Assembly (NCBI RefSeq): GCF_001279775.1
Contig: NZ_LGDG01000223.1
Span: 1 to 64,000 of the forward strand
Length of the DNA: 64,000 bases
Origin: Streptomyces sp. MMG1533
GTDB taxonomy: Bacteria > Actinomycetota > Actinomycetes > Streptomycetales > Streptomycetaceae
Reading direction: 5' to 3'
The notes under the pieces: model-generated
What the model was told of the DNA's origin: nothing
The model's database searches: none
What the model saw: only the letters and a program-made list of their open reading frames with translations
Shown: in pieces, positions 25,842 through 34,096 of the stretch
How the letters are laid out: each line of letters begins with the position of its first letter
Position numbering within the stretch: position 1 is the stretch's first letter
Position numbers and translations under genes: made by a program

Positions 25842-26507
25842 CTACACGCCCAGGGCGAAAGGCTCGATGCCTGCTGGTAGCGGCCTCGTTCCCGCCATGG
25901 TGCCGATGCGGGCCAAGTCGAGCAGGAGGCAGATCTCCTTGTCCTCGTAGGCCCACCGCGCGACTGCACCTTCCGTAATTAGGTGCGCCATCGTCCGGCT
26001 GGGGAGTGTGTACCCGACCTCCAAAGGCACGTTCCACGGTCGGACCTCGAAGGGCGCGTGCAGGGAGCCGTAGAGGCCCGCCTGATGAAGCATGCGGACG
26101 CCGAGTGCCCGCCAAAGGTTGACCGGGCTTTCCCACGAGAGCGTCCCGTCGCAGTCTGCTCCGTTCTGCGCCATGTCCAGATGCGCGCGGAACGGGGCGT
26201 CGAGGTTTCGCAACCGCGCCGCGTTCCCCTCCCGGTCTGCGTCCGGGCCGGGCAACTCTCCCACGCGAACGCGTCGGCGAACGATGCGACCGTGGGCCAG
26301 GCCGTCGAGGACGTCGGTGAGAGCCGCAACCTGATGGGCCGGCCAGTAGGCGGGATCGCGTTGCGTTTGGCCCACCCACGCGATGAGTTGGCGGTTGTAC
26401 GCGCCGTCGCGAAGCGAGGCGTGCATCTTGGCCAGCTTCGATGCGCTCTCGGGGTCGGCCTGGCACTCCTCCAGTAGCAGCTGGGCTGCATCCTCGTGAA
26501 CGGTCAC
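25842..26507 (-). CDS. hypothetical protein, third gene of recombinase operon
   Basis: A 221-residue, mostly helical protein without an obvious motif. It has an Arg/Asp-rich centre and a C-terminal hydrophobic helix (EICLLLDLARIGTMAG). Its start overlaps the endonuclease VII-like gene by 4 bp, making it the translationally coupled last gene of the recombinase-nuclease-unknown operon. That context hints at a role in DNA recombination or its control, but nothing in the sequence proves it. Confidence 0.65.
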   Translation of the reverse strand: MTVHEDAAQLLLEECQADPESASKLAKMHASLRDGAYNRQLIAWVGQTQRDPAYWPAHQVAALTDVLDGLAHGRIVRRRVRVGELPGPDADREGNAARLRNLDAPFRAHLDMAQNGADCDGTLSWESPVNLWRALGVRMLHQAGLYGSLHAPFEVRPWNVPLEVGYTLPSRTMAHLITEGAVARWAYEDKEICLLLDLARIGTMAGTRPLPAGIEPFALGV

Positions 26508-27055
26508 TTTTCCTCCAGGCGGAATCGGTCGGTGATCCCGGCGAAGAGCGCTTCGGCTGCGTCGACGTGGGCGGCGTTGCGCTGGCCCTTCTTCGTCGCC
26601 GTCAGCGCGAGGCCGTCCCAGGCTGAGCCGTACTGTTCTTCCATGCCGAGCATCACGGCTGGCGGCCGTTGCCGGTAGGCGACGAACGACGGCGCGCTCT
26701 GCAAGCCCTCAGCCGTGTTGCAGCTGGTACAAAGCAGGCCGCGCACGAGTCCGGTTCGGTGGCAGTGGTCGACCAGTAGACGTTCCGGGCGTGAGCTACA
26801 CATCGCGCACGCCCCGGCCTGCCACCGACGGAGAGCCTCCGTGGCGGACAGATGGGGCGGCACCTCTCTCTCGGGGACTCGCCAGACGTGACAGGACGGG
26901 ATGCCCTGTCGGTCGAGGAGTTCGGCCTCGGCGAAGGTCGGGCGCCCCTGCGTCGTAGCGCCCAGCCATTCCCGCTCGACAGCGTTTCGGCGTCGCACTT
27001 CCTTCGCGGCCCAATCCAGTGTGCGACGATCTCCGCCCTCCTCGGCGCCCGTCAC
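26504..27055 (-). CDS. endonuclease VII-like HNH nuclease
   Basis: A 183-residue protein. A recombination-endonuclease-VII type core lies at residues about 82-115: CAMC (Cys83, Cys86), VDHCHRTG with catalytic Asp96-His97, RGLLCTSCN (Cys109, Cys112). The zinc-binding beta-beta-alpha fold cuts branched DNA such as Holliday junctions in phage T4. An N-terminal helical region (1-70) may bind DNA. It overlaps the recombinase gene upstream and the 221-aa gene downstream by 4 bp each. Substrate specificity is inferred from the family. Confidence 0.82.
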   Translation of the reverse strand: MTGAEEGGDRRTLDWAAKEVRRRNAVEREWLGATTQGRPTFAEAELLDRQGIPSCHVWRVPEREVPPHLSATEALRRWQAGACAMCSSRPERLLVDHCHRTGLVRGLLCTSCNTAEGLQSAPSFVAYRQRPPAVMLGMEEQYGSAWDGLALTATKKGQRNAAHVDAAEALFAGITDRFRLEEK

Positions 27056-27621
27056 GCGCGCTCCAGATGGCGGTAGATGGTGGGCCGGCTGACGCCGAAC
27101 TCCTCGGCGATCTGCTGCACGGTGTACTTGCGCTTACCGTCCGAGCCAATCTCGTCGTACATTTCCTGAGCGAGTTTGATCTGACGGGTCTTGAGTTTCG
27201 GCTTCTGTCCGCCAGTCCGGCCGCGCGCTCGGGCTGCTTCGAGTCCTTGCTTGGTCCGCTCGACCATGAGGGAGTGCTCGAACTCGGCGACGGCGCCCAG
27301 GATGTGGAAGAACATCTGCCCAACGGGGGTCGAGGTGTCGATGCCCTGATCCAGGACGACGAGCTGGACGCCACGCCCTCGGAGGTCGTCGCCGATGTCC
27401 ATGAGGTTGCGGAGTGAGCGGCCGAGCCGGTCGAGCTTGGTGATGACGAGGTGGTCGCCTTCGCGGACGGCGACGAGCGCCTTGTCGAGTTCGGGCCGCG
27501 AGGCGAGCTTGCCGCTGAGCTTGTCGACGAAGATCTGATCGCATCTGGCGTCAGTGAGGGCGTCCCGCTGAGCTTCGGGGTGTTGGTCGGAGGTGGACAC
27601 GCGTCCGTAGCCGATTCGCAT
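27052..27621 (-). CDS. small serine recombinase (resolvase/invertase family)
   Basis: A 189-residue serine recombinase. The N-terminal catalytic domain (1-135) has MRIGYGRVSTSDQ with nucleophile Ser9, LVITKLDRLGRSLRNL and the arginine-rich E-helix region (FEHSLMVERTKQGLEAARARG). A C-terminal helix-turn-helix (about 165-187) reads YTVQQIAEEFGVSRPTIYRHLE. It has the resolvase/invertase size, not that of the large integrases, so it more likely resolves dimers or inverts DNA than integrates the prophage. It is first gene of a three-gene operon with a promoter at 27653-27680. Confidence 0.88.
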   Translation of the reverse strand: MRIGYGRVSTSDQHPEAQRDALTDARCDQIFVDKLSGKLASRPELDKALVAVREGDHLVITKLDRLGRSLRNLMDIGDDLRGRGVQLVVLDQGIDTSTPVGQMFFHILGAVAEFEHSLMVERTKQGLEAARARGRTGGQKPKLKTRQIKLAQEMYDEIGSDGKRKYTVQQIAEEFGVSRPTIYRHLERA

Positions 27622-27652
27622 GACTCAGTGTATCGCGAACGGGGTAGCGCGT

Positions 27653-27680
27653 TACATAGATGCGGACACGGGTTATGCAA
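27653..27680 (-). promoter_or_regulatory. promoter of the recombinase operon
   Basis: On the minus strand TTGCAT (27675-27680), a 16-bp spacer and TATGTA (27653-27658) form a good -35/-10 pair about 32 bp before the recombinase ATG. Confidence 0.55.
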
Positions 27681-27758
27681 CAACAACGGTGCAGGATAGC
27701 GGAGTTCGCCACACATGTCTCGCAGACGTTCGTTTGCGGACACGCGCTTCAACCGACG

Positions 27759-28715
27759 TTATGCGCTACCCGCCATCTCCTTGAGCACGTCGATGACGGC
27801 CCGGCAGTCGTCGGCCGCGCGGTGCCCGGCGCCAGGCAGGCGCTGCCATCGGTAGTCGCCCTGCGTGTGCAGCGGCTCGTTGTCGCGCGCCTCGTAATCC
27901 CACGTCCAGTCGCCGCACCACTCCGCATATGCCTGCATGGCGCAGTCCTCCCACGATTGGGCGGCCAACCAGGCGCGGGCGGCTGGGTGTATGCGGCGCC
28001 GGCCGTTGCGGGGCTTCTCCAGGTTGACCCAGCGGGTGCGGTAGTGGTGGTGGAGTTCGATGGCGAGGCGGCGTTTGTCGAAGTCCCGGTTGTAGATGAC
28101 GACCTTGCGGTTGAGGAGTGCCCCGGTGAGCGGCACGAGGAGGTCGCTGAAGGTGGGCGCAGCCTTGACCATGTCGTCGGTGATGCGGTGGATGCGGGTC
28201 GCTTCGGCCGGGATGGGTGCGCCCGGGTTGACGAGGCTGTCGAGGATGACGCTGCCGTCGACACCGAGCACGGCAATCTCGACGATGCGCGCCCCGTCAT
28301 GGAGGCCGGTGGTCTCGGTGTCCAAGACCACGCTGGCCGGGGCGTCGAGGATGCGGCGCGCCCACTCGGCGGCGGCCTCCCGGTCCTGCCGCAGCATCGC
28401 GAGCATCTCCTGATCGCACCACCCCTTATGGATCCCGTCGCAGTGCGGGCAGGCGCGCTGCTTCCACCAGGCCGCCCGGCCCGTGGCGAGCGCGGCGAGT
28501 TGGGCTTCCGTGGCCTTGGGTTGCGGGCTGGTCTGCTCGAGCGTGTAGAGCGGGGCGTGGTGGTGGCGGGGCATGCAGTACAGCCACGCCCGCGGCTGGT
28601 TCTTCTGCCCGGGGCGGAGTCGACGGCCGGCGTCGCGGAGTTGAGCGCGGGTCATGAGGTGGGCGGGTGCACTGCCGGTGCTGTAGACCGGCAGATTCTG
28701 GTAGGTGGCGCTCAC
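27759..28715 (-). CDS. DnaQ-like 3'-5' exonuclease with N-terminal zinc segment
   Basis: A 318-residue protein. Residues about 88-100 carry CPHCDGIHKGWC, a small zinc-binding element. Residues about 128-315 are a DEDDh exonuclease: LDTETTGL (Asp132, Glu134), NRDFDKRRLA for the second acidic motif, and GHRAADDCRAV for the last (His and Asp). It could proofread or degrade DNA during phage replication or recombination. It is transcribed separately from the late operon, whose terminator lies upstream, and 138 bp before the recombinase gene. Confidence 0.85.
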   Translation of the reverse strand: MSATYQNLPVYSTGSAPAHLMTRAQLRDAGRRLRPGQKNQPRAWLYCMPRHHHAPLYTLEQTSPQPKATEAQLAALATGRAAWWKQRACPHCDGIHKGWCDQEMLAMLRQDREAAAEWARRILDAPASVVLDTETTGLHDGARIVEIAVLGVDGSVILDSLVNPGAPIPAEATRIHRITDDMVKAAPTFSDLLVPLTGALLNRKVVIYNRDFDKRRLAIELHHHYRTRWVNLEKPRNGRRRIHPAARAWLAAQSWEDCAMQAYAEWCGDWTWDYEARDNEPLHTQGDYRWQRLPGAGHRAADDCRAVIDVLKEMAGSA

Positions 28716-28904
28716 GGGGCGAACTCCTCGGCAGCGGTGACGGGTTGGTCTGATGCTGCCCGGTCCCTCGCATTGCTCGCAATCCCCCGCAAACCATCCG
28801 GACGCACCCCTATAGGGACGCGTGTACGTGCGGGGATCTAGCGGCCTCCTGGAGCCTCAGTAACGGGTTGGCAAAGAGTGACCTCTGCGGCCGACACAGC
28901 AATC

Positions 28905-28951
28905 CGCCCCCGCTCCCCCGCCGCCGTGAGGCAGCAAGGGGAACGGGGGCG
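28905..28951 (-). terminator. late-operon terminator
   Basis: A 14-bp stem with one mismatch (28905-28918 with 28938-28951, CGCCCCCG... arms) begins directly after the stop codon of the 30-aa gene at 28955. It closes the long minus-strand late region. The remainder of the gap 28716-28904 shows no gene. Confidence 0.8.
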
Positions 28952-28954
28952 TTG

Positions 28955-29047
28955 TCACTCAGTCTCGTCGTCGGCGGGCCAGTCGGGTTCGCGGAACGGG
29001 CGGGGCGACAGCCGGAACGGCGGGTCGCTCGTGTCGTCGTCGGCCAC
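28955..29047 (-). CDS. 30-residue acidic protein, last late gene
   Basis: A GTG at 29047 with GTAGGAGG upstream opens a 30-codon frame, MADDDTSDPPFRLSPRPF..., ending just before the terminator. The strong ribosome site, overlapped by the previous gene's stop, supports translation. Function unknown. Confidence 0.5.
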   Translation of the reverse strand: MADDDTSDPPFRLSPRPFREPDWPADDETE

Positions 29048-29055
29048 AGGGCCTC

Positions 29056-29355
29056 CTACGCGCTTGGGGTGTCCTTCTCTTTCGCCTTGAGCCACTTCTT
29101 CACGGTCTCCACGGTGGCCGCATCGAGGGAGGCGAGCGCCCGGACAGCGGTCTTGTCGCTGTCAGTGGCGGCGATGCCCGCGTCGGCGAGGGCCACGGCG
29201 AGCTCCGCCGCTTCCTGCTCGTCAGCGGGAGCCGGCGCCGGTAGTTCCGGGAGTGCCGGAATCGGCTGAGGCTCGATGCGCCCCATCCGCTCCAGCGAGC
29301 GGGCGTCGGCGGCGGTGTCGTCGCGGCGCGGGGCTCGGGGTGCGGCTTCAGGCAT
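29056..29355 (-). CDS. hypothetical protein
   Basis: A 99-residue protein with a disordered, Pro-rich N-terminal half (PQPIPALPELPAPAPAD) and a helical acidic C-terminal half ending TVEKVKKWL-like with basic residues. ATG at 29355 follows GGAGAG and lies 7 bp after the collagen-like gene. Not recognised; its position after the lysis genes suggests an accessory role. Confidence 0.6.
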   Translation of the reverse strand: MPEAAPRAPRRDDTAADARSLERMGRIEPQPIPALPELPAPAPADEQEAAELAVALADAGIAATDSDKTAVRALASLDAATVETVKKWLKAKEKDTPSA

Positions 29356-29362
29356 TGCTCTC

Positions 29363-30001
29363 CTACATGTACTGGCGGCGTTGTGGGTCCAGGGCCAGGT
29401 TTGGGTTGCCGCCTCCGTTGCCTGGCTGCGGGTCGGGGGCGCCGTCCTGGCGGCATACCTTGGCGTAGGGGTCATAGCTCGGAGTCTGCAGCGAGTAGCC
29501 GTCGGGGCAGGTCTGCCCGTCGCTGCCGTCCTGGCCAGCAGGTCCTGGCTCGCCTTGGGGTCCGGCTGGTCCGGGTTCGCCTTGCGGGCCTTGGGGTCCG
29601 GCGGGTCCTGCCGGGCCGGTGGCGCCGACCGTTCCTGGTTCGCCAGCGGTGCCTTCGGTTCCGTCGCTGCCGTCGTCCCCGTCAGCGCCTGGCGATCCTG
29701 AGGGCCCGGGTGGTCCGGTCGGACCTGTGGCCCCGGGGTCGCCTTTGTCGCCTTTGGGGCCGGTGATGGACTGGCCGGGCTCGCCGCGACTGCCGGGCGG
29801 TCCCGCTATGGGTTTGGCGCCCAGGCGCTGTACCTGTGAGGCGAGCGCATCCCGGGCATCGTTGGCTGTACGCAGGTCGTGGGACAGCTGCTGCATGGTG
29901 ATGACGACCCACGCCAGTACGGCGAGCGCGAACAGTGATGCGAGGACGAACCAGACGTCGGCTCGGCGGCGGGCTTTGGCCGGGGAGCTGTGAGCACTCA
30001 C
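29363..30001 (-). CDS. membrane-anchored collagen-like protein
   Basis: A 212-residue protein: basic cytosolic start, one membrane helix (about 16-36), a coiled-coil-like stretch (38-62), then about 33 nearly unbroken Gly-X-Y triplets (about 66-165) typical of a bacterial collagen trimer. A short globular tail has two Cys ([20 protein letters not shown]). The type II membrane arrangement would put the collagen rod outside the cell. It overlaps the upstream coiled-coil gene by 4 bp, next to holin and endolysin. It may aid lysis, exclude other phages or alter the lysogen surface; none of these is shown. Confidence 0.8.
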   Translation of the reverse strand: MSAHSSPAKARRRADVWFVLASLFALAVLAWVVITMQQLSHDLRTANDARDALASQVQRLGAKPIAGPPGSRGEPGQSITGPKGDKGDPGATGPTGPPGPSGSPGADGDDGSDGTEGTAGEPGTVGATGPAGPAGPQGPQGEPGPAGPQGEPGPAGQDGSDGQTCPDGYSLQTPSYDPYAKVCRQDGAPDPQPGNGGGNPNLALDPQRRQYM

Positions 30002-30345
30002 GCGCCCGCTCCCCTCGCCGAGAGGTACACCTGCAGCAGGACGAGCAGGACGGGCACGATCAGCCCGGTGAGGATGAGGCGCTTGTCGGAGCGCCGTTGA
30101 TCCTCCTGCTTCCGTCGTTCTTGTTCGGCTTCCCGTTTCTCCTGCTGGCGCTCGGTTTCGATTGCGGCGATCCGCTCCATCATCTGGACGTGGACGTCGT
30201 CCCGGTTGCGCCGCTCGATCTCGTAGCGTTCGACGGAGACTTTGGCGTCGAGTCGTCCGACGAGCTCCCGGAAGTCGTCTTTGAGGTCTATGCGCATGGC
30301 CTCAATGCGGTGGGCGAGCTCTGCGTTCGACGGCTCGTCGGCCAC
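29998..30345 (-). CDS. coiled-coil protein with C-terminal membrane helix
   Basis: A 115-residue protein: a long charged coiled coil (residues 10-85, rich in Glu, Arg and Gln), then one membrane helix (about 89-107, [19 protein letters not shown]) and a short tail. This tail-anchored shape recurs next to holins in actinophages and may regulate lysis or act as a second holin. It lies 12 bp after the holin gene and overlaps the collagen-like gene by 4 bp. Confidence 0.7.
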   Translation of the reverse strand: MADEPSNAELAHRIEAMRIDLKDDFRELVGRLDAKVSVERYEIERRNRDDVHVQMMERIAAIETERQQEKREAEQERRKQEDQRRSDKRLILTGLIVPVLLVLLQVYLSARGAGA

Positions 30346-30357
30346 GTCCGGCTCCGA

Positions 30358-30720
30358 TCAGAGGACCGGCTTCGCGGGCTGCGAGGCGGGCGCGGTCGGG
30401 CTGGCCGGGGATACCTGGCCGCGGGTGATGAACATGATGATGGCGAGGACGAGGCCGTTGATCGCGGCGGTGGTCGTGGGCGCGACGTCGTAGCCGAACG
30501 CGGCGACTGCGGAGGCGACGGTGGCGACGAGAGTGGTGAACGCCTGGGGGGCAATCGGTCGGGTGAGGGCTGCGGCGACGGCGCCGAGGATGGCGGACAT
30601 GCCAGCCACGATCCATCCGGCCTGGTTCTCGGTGAGGCCGACGTTGAACGTGACGACGAGGCCGAGGATGGCGGACAGGCTGTTCAGGAACAGCACCGGG
30701 TCTCTGCCGAAGATCTTCAT
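30358..30720 (-). CDS. holin
   Basis: A 120-residue protein with three hydrophobic segments (about 10-30, 33-55 and 77-98) and a charged C-terminus, the usual plan of a phage holin that opens the inner membrane for the endolysin. ATG at 30720 gives MKIFGRDPVLFLNSL; the longer reading frame upstream lies inside the endolysin gene and is not coding. It follows the endolysin by 17 bp. Confidence 0.75.
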   Translation of the reverse strand: MKIFGRDPVLFLNSLSAILGLVVTFNVGLTENQAGWIVAGMSAILGAVAAALTRPIAPQAFTTLVATVASAVAAFGYDVAPTTTAAINGLVLAIIMFITRGQVSPASPTAPASQPAKPVL

Positions 30721-30737
30721 GATGGTCTCGTTTCTGT

Positions 30738-31679
30738 TCAGGCGCCGTCGGCGTCTAGGTGGATGGTGATGTTTTCGATGGCCGCCTTGAGTTCGGTGAC
30801 GATGGCGGCCGGGTCGAGGTCCCCGACTCCGGCGGCGAGTTGGGCGACGGCGTCGACGAGCTTTGCGTTCGCCTCGGTGAGCGCTGCGACCTTCGTCTCG
30901 ACACGGCGGACCACGACCGCAGCATTGCGGGTAATCGTCGCGAGAGAGACGTAGGGATTGTCCGGGCTGTCGGTGTCGGACTTGATGACCCCGTCCAGCT
31001 TCAGTGTCTTCTCCGCCGCCGCAGCGGCGATCTTGTCGATGTCGGCGTCGGTGAGCGCCACGTCGTCCTCCTCGTCGGGGTTCCAGCTGGGTTCGTGGGC
31101 GAGCCGCTCGTCGACGGCCTTGCGGAAGGCGTCCATGCCGAACGAAGGGTCGATCTTGCGGCGGGTGCCTTCCTTGTGGCCGATCACACTGTCCGCGGAC
31201 CAGCCGTGCGCCCGGCAGATCGCCGCAGCCCACCTGACGGCCTGGCCGTACTGCACATCCGGGTACGGGTCCTTGCCGTCACCCAAGTTCTCGATCTCGA
31301 TGCCGTAGGTGCGGGCGTTCGCATCCACCGGCTCCGCGGCATCCGGCCGCGGATGGACGGATGCTTCGTCACGCATCGCGTTGAAGGCGTTCTGGGCAAA
31401 CGTTCCAGCATGGTTGGTGCGGCCATAGCCGACCATCGTCGCCACACCCGACTTCGCCAGATGCGTATGGCACAGCGGCCCGGGCAGTGCGTCCGTGCCC
31501 GACCAGCACAGGGCGAGGCTGTCACGGCCCGCAGTGTGATGGATGACGATGCCGTTGAGATCCGACCAGGACCCCTTGCTGTTGCGGTTGTGCGTGCGCC
31601 AACCGGAGCGCTCGGACACCTTGACGCCTTCGGCGCGGAGAGTAGCGAGGAGCCGGTCGGCACTGAGGGGTGCAGCCAT
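30738..31679 (-). CDS. endolysin, N-acetylmuramoyl-L-alanine amidase
   Basis: A 313-residue lysin. The N-terminal amidase_2/PGRP domain (about 20-185) has IVIHHTAG (His47-His48), PLCHTHLAKSG, YGIEIENLGDG and GHKEGTRRKIDPSFGMD, covering the zinc ligands and catalytic residues that cut the bond between MurNAc and L-Ala. The C-terminal part (about 200-313) is a helical coiled-coil region that may bind the wall or oligomerise, not a classic PG-binding domain. It is first gene after a U-tract terminator and is followed by the holin. Confidence 0.92.
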   Translation of the reverse strand: MAAPLSADRLLATLRAEGVKVSERSGWRTHNRNSKGSWSDLNGIVIHHTAGRDSLALCWSGTDALPGPLCHTHLAKSGVATMVGYGRTNHAGTFAQNAFNAMRDEASVHPRPDAAEPVDANARTYGIEIENLGDGKDPYPDVQYGQAVRWAAAICRAHGWSADSVIGHKEGTRRKIDPSFGMDAFRKAVDERLAHEPSWNPDEEDDVALTDADIDKIAAAAAEKTLKLDGVIKSDTDSPDNPYVSLATITRNAAVVVRRVETKVAALTEANAKLVDAVAQLAAGVGDLDPAAIVTELKAAIENITIHLDADGA

Positions 31680-31700
31680 GCATCCCCCTTTCTGGGCATG

Positions 31701-31722
31701 AAAAAGGCCCCAGTTCCGGGGC
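31701..31722 (-). terminator. U-tract terminator between tail and lysis genes
   Basis: On the minus strand GCCCC-ggaact-GGGGC is followed by CTTTTTC, a canonical intrinsic terminator with U-tract, rare in this GC-rich genome. It would limit read-through from tail genes into the endolysin. Confidence 0.75.
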
Positions 31723-31745
31723 GCGGGCTGGAGTGGTGCGGCAGG

Positions 31746-32393
31746 TCAGGGTGCGGGTTCGACGAGGAGGGCGCCGCCGATGGTTTCGGCGGTGGAGGAG
31801 GTGCCGGAGCTGATGTTCCACTGCGGGATGATCGTGATGGTCTCGCCTGGGGTCATGCCGGTGAGCATCAGCCTGCGGGACCCGACGACTCGCACGGCCT
31901 GCGCGGACAGGCCGGTCTTGTTGAGGTCGCTGAACGTGTAGCCCATGCTGCCGGTGGCCCGCCAGGCCGCCCAGATCGTGCTGGAGTCCGTGTTGTAGTT
32001 GGAGATCCCGGCGGAGATGGTGACGTAGGCGCGGCCAGAGGGCGGCACCACGAACTGCGGTCGCGGCCACGCCCCCGACGAGTAGTCGACGGTGGTCTGC
32101 ACCTGGTTGTACGGGGCGTCACTGACCTGGAAGGTCTGCACGGGAATCGGCGGCCACGCCAGCCAGCTGCCGTTGTGGTAGATCTCCAGGCGGCCCTCGG
32201 CGATCAGCCACGTCATCATGCCGTCGACGGGCGTATCGATGGCGGCGCCGCGGGCGGACGCGGAGGCGTACCGCAGCACGCTGCGCGGGATGACGCCGTC
32301 GGCGAGCGCCTTAATGGCGGCCGGGATGTCAGGTGCATCCGTCATCTGCCACAGGTCGATGCCCTGCCCGTACTCGTCGTCTGCCGGCACCAA
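31746..32393 (-). CDS. minor tail/structural protein
   Basis: A 215-residue protein. The N-terminal part is helical (DLWQMTDAPDIPAAIKALADGV, a segment also seen in actinophage tail proteins), and the rest is rich in beta strands with aromatic residues (YVTISAGISNYNTDSSTIWAAWRAT). Position as last gene of the tail module suggests a baseplate or fibre part. The exact role is not recognised. Confidence 0.6.
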   Translation of the reverse strand: MVPADDEYGQGIDLWQMTDAPDIPAAIKALADGVIPRSVLRYASASARGAAIDTPVDGMMTWLIAEGRLEIYHNGSWLAWPPIPVQTFQVSDAPYNQVQTTVDYSSGAWPRPQFVVPPSGRAYVTISAGISNYNTDSSTIWAAWRATGSMGYTFSDLNKTGLSAQAVRVVGSRRLMLTGMTPGETITIIPQWNISSGTSSTAETIGGALLVEPAP

Positions 32394-32399
32394 GGCCTC

Positions 32400-33002
32400 C
32401 TAGATCGTGTAGCTGATGCCGTCGAGGCCCACCCATGTCGGCAGGTTCGACGACTGGAAGGTCTGGACGATTCCGGTGAGGCTGATCTCCAGGCGGCACA
32501 CGGCGGGCACCACCGACGCATCCCTTACGACAGCCCACGCGCACACGGCCGCGGGCTGGATTGCTGCCGGAAGGGTGAGGAGGGTGGCGTTGTTGGCGAT
32601 CGTTCCTGAGGTGGGGCCGATTCGTCCGCGCAGGTAGATGCGGCGGCCCTCGCGCAGGTAGGAGGCGGTGTAGCCGTGGCCGGGGTTTTGGAATCCGGCG
32701 GCGAGGGTGAGCGGCGTCCAGTCCGGGTCGACCGTGGTGGTGCGTCCCAGGGCGAGCCAGTTGCCGCTGCTGGACTGGGTGATGACGATGAGATCGCCGG
32801 CGCGGGGTTGGGTGTAGGTCTCCATGCAGCGGATGCCGGTGATGTCGTCGGCGGTGACGGTGCCGTCGTTGTTCTCGGCGGTGACGGTGGCGAGCCGCCA
32901 GTCGGAGCCGCGCACCGAGGGTGTCTGCTCCCCGGTGCGTTTGGCCTGGCCTTTCAGTGCTGCGGCCAGCTGCCGGTTCGCGGCGTGGGAGGAGGTTGTC
33001 AC
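32400..33002 (-). CDS. minor tail protein
   Basis: A 200-residue protein that starts GTG at 33002, overlapping the stop of the DUF5047-like gene by GTGA. The N-terminus is charged, and an OB-fold-like beta region (WRLATVTAENNDGTVTADDITGIRCMETYTQPRAGDLIVITQ) precedes a C-terminal beta domain. OB-like domains occur in tail hub and baseplate proteins. The coupled translation with the hub-like gene supports this assignment. Confidence 0.6.
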   Translation of the reverse strand: MTTSSHAANRQLAAALKGQAKRTGEQTPSVRGSDWRLATVTAENNDGTVTADDITGIRCMETYTQPRAGDLIVITQSSSGNWLALGRTTTVDPDWTPLTLAAGFQNPGHGYTASYLREGRRIYLRGRIGPTSGTIANNATLLTLPAAIQPAAVCAWAVVRDASVVPAVCRLEISLTGIVQTFQSSNLPTWVGLDGISYTI

Positions 33003-34093
33003 GCGTCCTCCTTGGCGCTGATAGTGGCGATGGGGAAGTCGCCGCCGAGGTCGAGGGGGACGCTGAAGCTGGCCACTTGGTGGAGTTCGCGGCTGCCGTC
33101 CTCGTGCTGCACTCGCAGCACGTCGCCCGGTTCCAGAGCGGGGTTCGGCAGGGAGCTGATGTCGCCGGTCGCGTTGGGTGCTTTGGCCTGCGCGAGTTTC
33201 AGGGTGGCCGCGTTCTGGCAGGCCGCGGTCGTTGTGAGGGTGCTGGAGCTGTAGAACATCGGCCGTCGCCCGAACGGGCCGGACCAGTAGGTCGGGCTGT
33301 TGGGGTCGGCATCGGTCGCCAAGTACTTGACCGGGGCCACGTTCTCGGCGGTGTTCTCGCCACGGGCCAGCACGCCGTTGTAGACGCCGCTGCTCGACAT
33401 GCCGCGGTTGGCCTTCACGTACACGCCACCTTCGACGGCTTTGATCTCCCATACGGGGGTGGCGGTAGCGAGGTCGGGCAGGGTGGCGATGACGAACACC
33501 CCGTCTGGATTGCAGTACACCTCGGCGCCGGCCCCGGCGGCGATCTCCTGGCAGGCCGCCCACGGGTCCGCCTCGACATCGAACGTTCTCTTCCCGATGC
33601 CCTGGTCGGTGATGGTGCTGACGACGGCCGCGGTGGGGATGGAGCGCTGGATGAGGGCGGTGACGGCGCTGACGACGGTGCCTGTCGCCGTGTGGGGGGC
33701 GGTGAGCTTGTCGTCGGCGACGATCGCCGACACATCCTTGCCGATCAGGGTGACGGGTCCTTCGTTGACGTCTCCGTCGACGTCGTCGAGGCGGAATACC
33801 CCGATCGGCACTAGTTCGATGTCGTTGGCGTTGCCGTACTCGACACCGCGGGAGATCCGCAACTGCGCCCCGTAGGTGGCGAGCTGGTCGGCCGGTGTGC
33901 GCGGGATCAGGGAAGGGTCGGCGACGGTGACGGAGCAGGTGCGGCGGATCGCCTGCCCGCGGTCCACCGACACGCTGCCGCCCGTGTGCTCGAGGTCGAC
34001 GGTGCGGCCATTCGTGAGGAGCAGCTGCACCGTCGTGATCGGGGTGTGGCTCTCGGCGAGACGGGCTAGGAACCGGTCGGAAACGGCGTACAC
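32999..34093 (-). CDS. tail hub-like protein (DUF5047-type)
   Basis: A 364-residue beta-rich protein starting MYAVSDRFLARLAESHTPITTV. The beginning and the RTCSVTVADPSLIP, YGAQLRISRGV and LVPIGVFRLDDVDGD segments fit the DUF5047 minor tail family of actinophages. The fold resembles the tail hub that caps the tape measure and binds the baseplate. It lies between the distal tail protein and the OB-type minor tail gene. The family name is from memory. Confidence 0.7.
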   Translation of the reverse strand: MYAVSDRFLARLAESHTPITTVQLLLTNGRTVDLEHTGGSVSVDRGQAIRRTCSVTVADPSLIPRTPADQLATYGAQLRISRGVEYGNANDIELVPIGVFRLDDVDGDVNEGPVTLIGKDVSAIVADDKLTAPHTATGTVVSAVTALIQRSIPTAAVVSTITDQGIGKRTFDVEADPWAACQEIAAGAGAEVYCNPDGVFVIATLPDLATATPVWEIKAVEGGVYVKANRGMSSSGVYNGVLARGENTAENVAPVKYLATDADPNSPTYWSGPFGRRPMFYSSSTLTTTAACQNAATLKLAQAKAPNATGDISSLPNPALEPGDVLRVQHEDGSRELHQVASFSVPLDLGGDFPIATISAKEDA

Positions 34094-34096
34094 GCC

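Noticed and set aside
27052..27621. serine recombinase as the prophage integrase
   Set aside because: At 189 residues it has resolvase/invertase size and lacks the large C-terminal domain of phage serine integrases. A role in integration cannot be excluded but is less likely.
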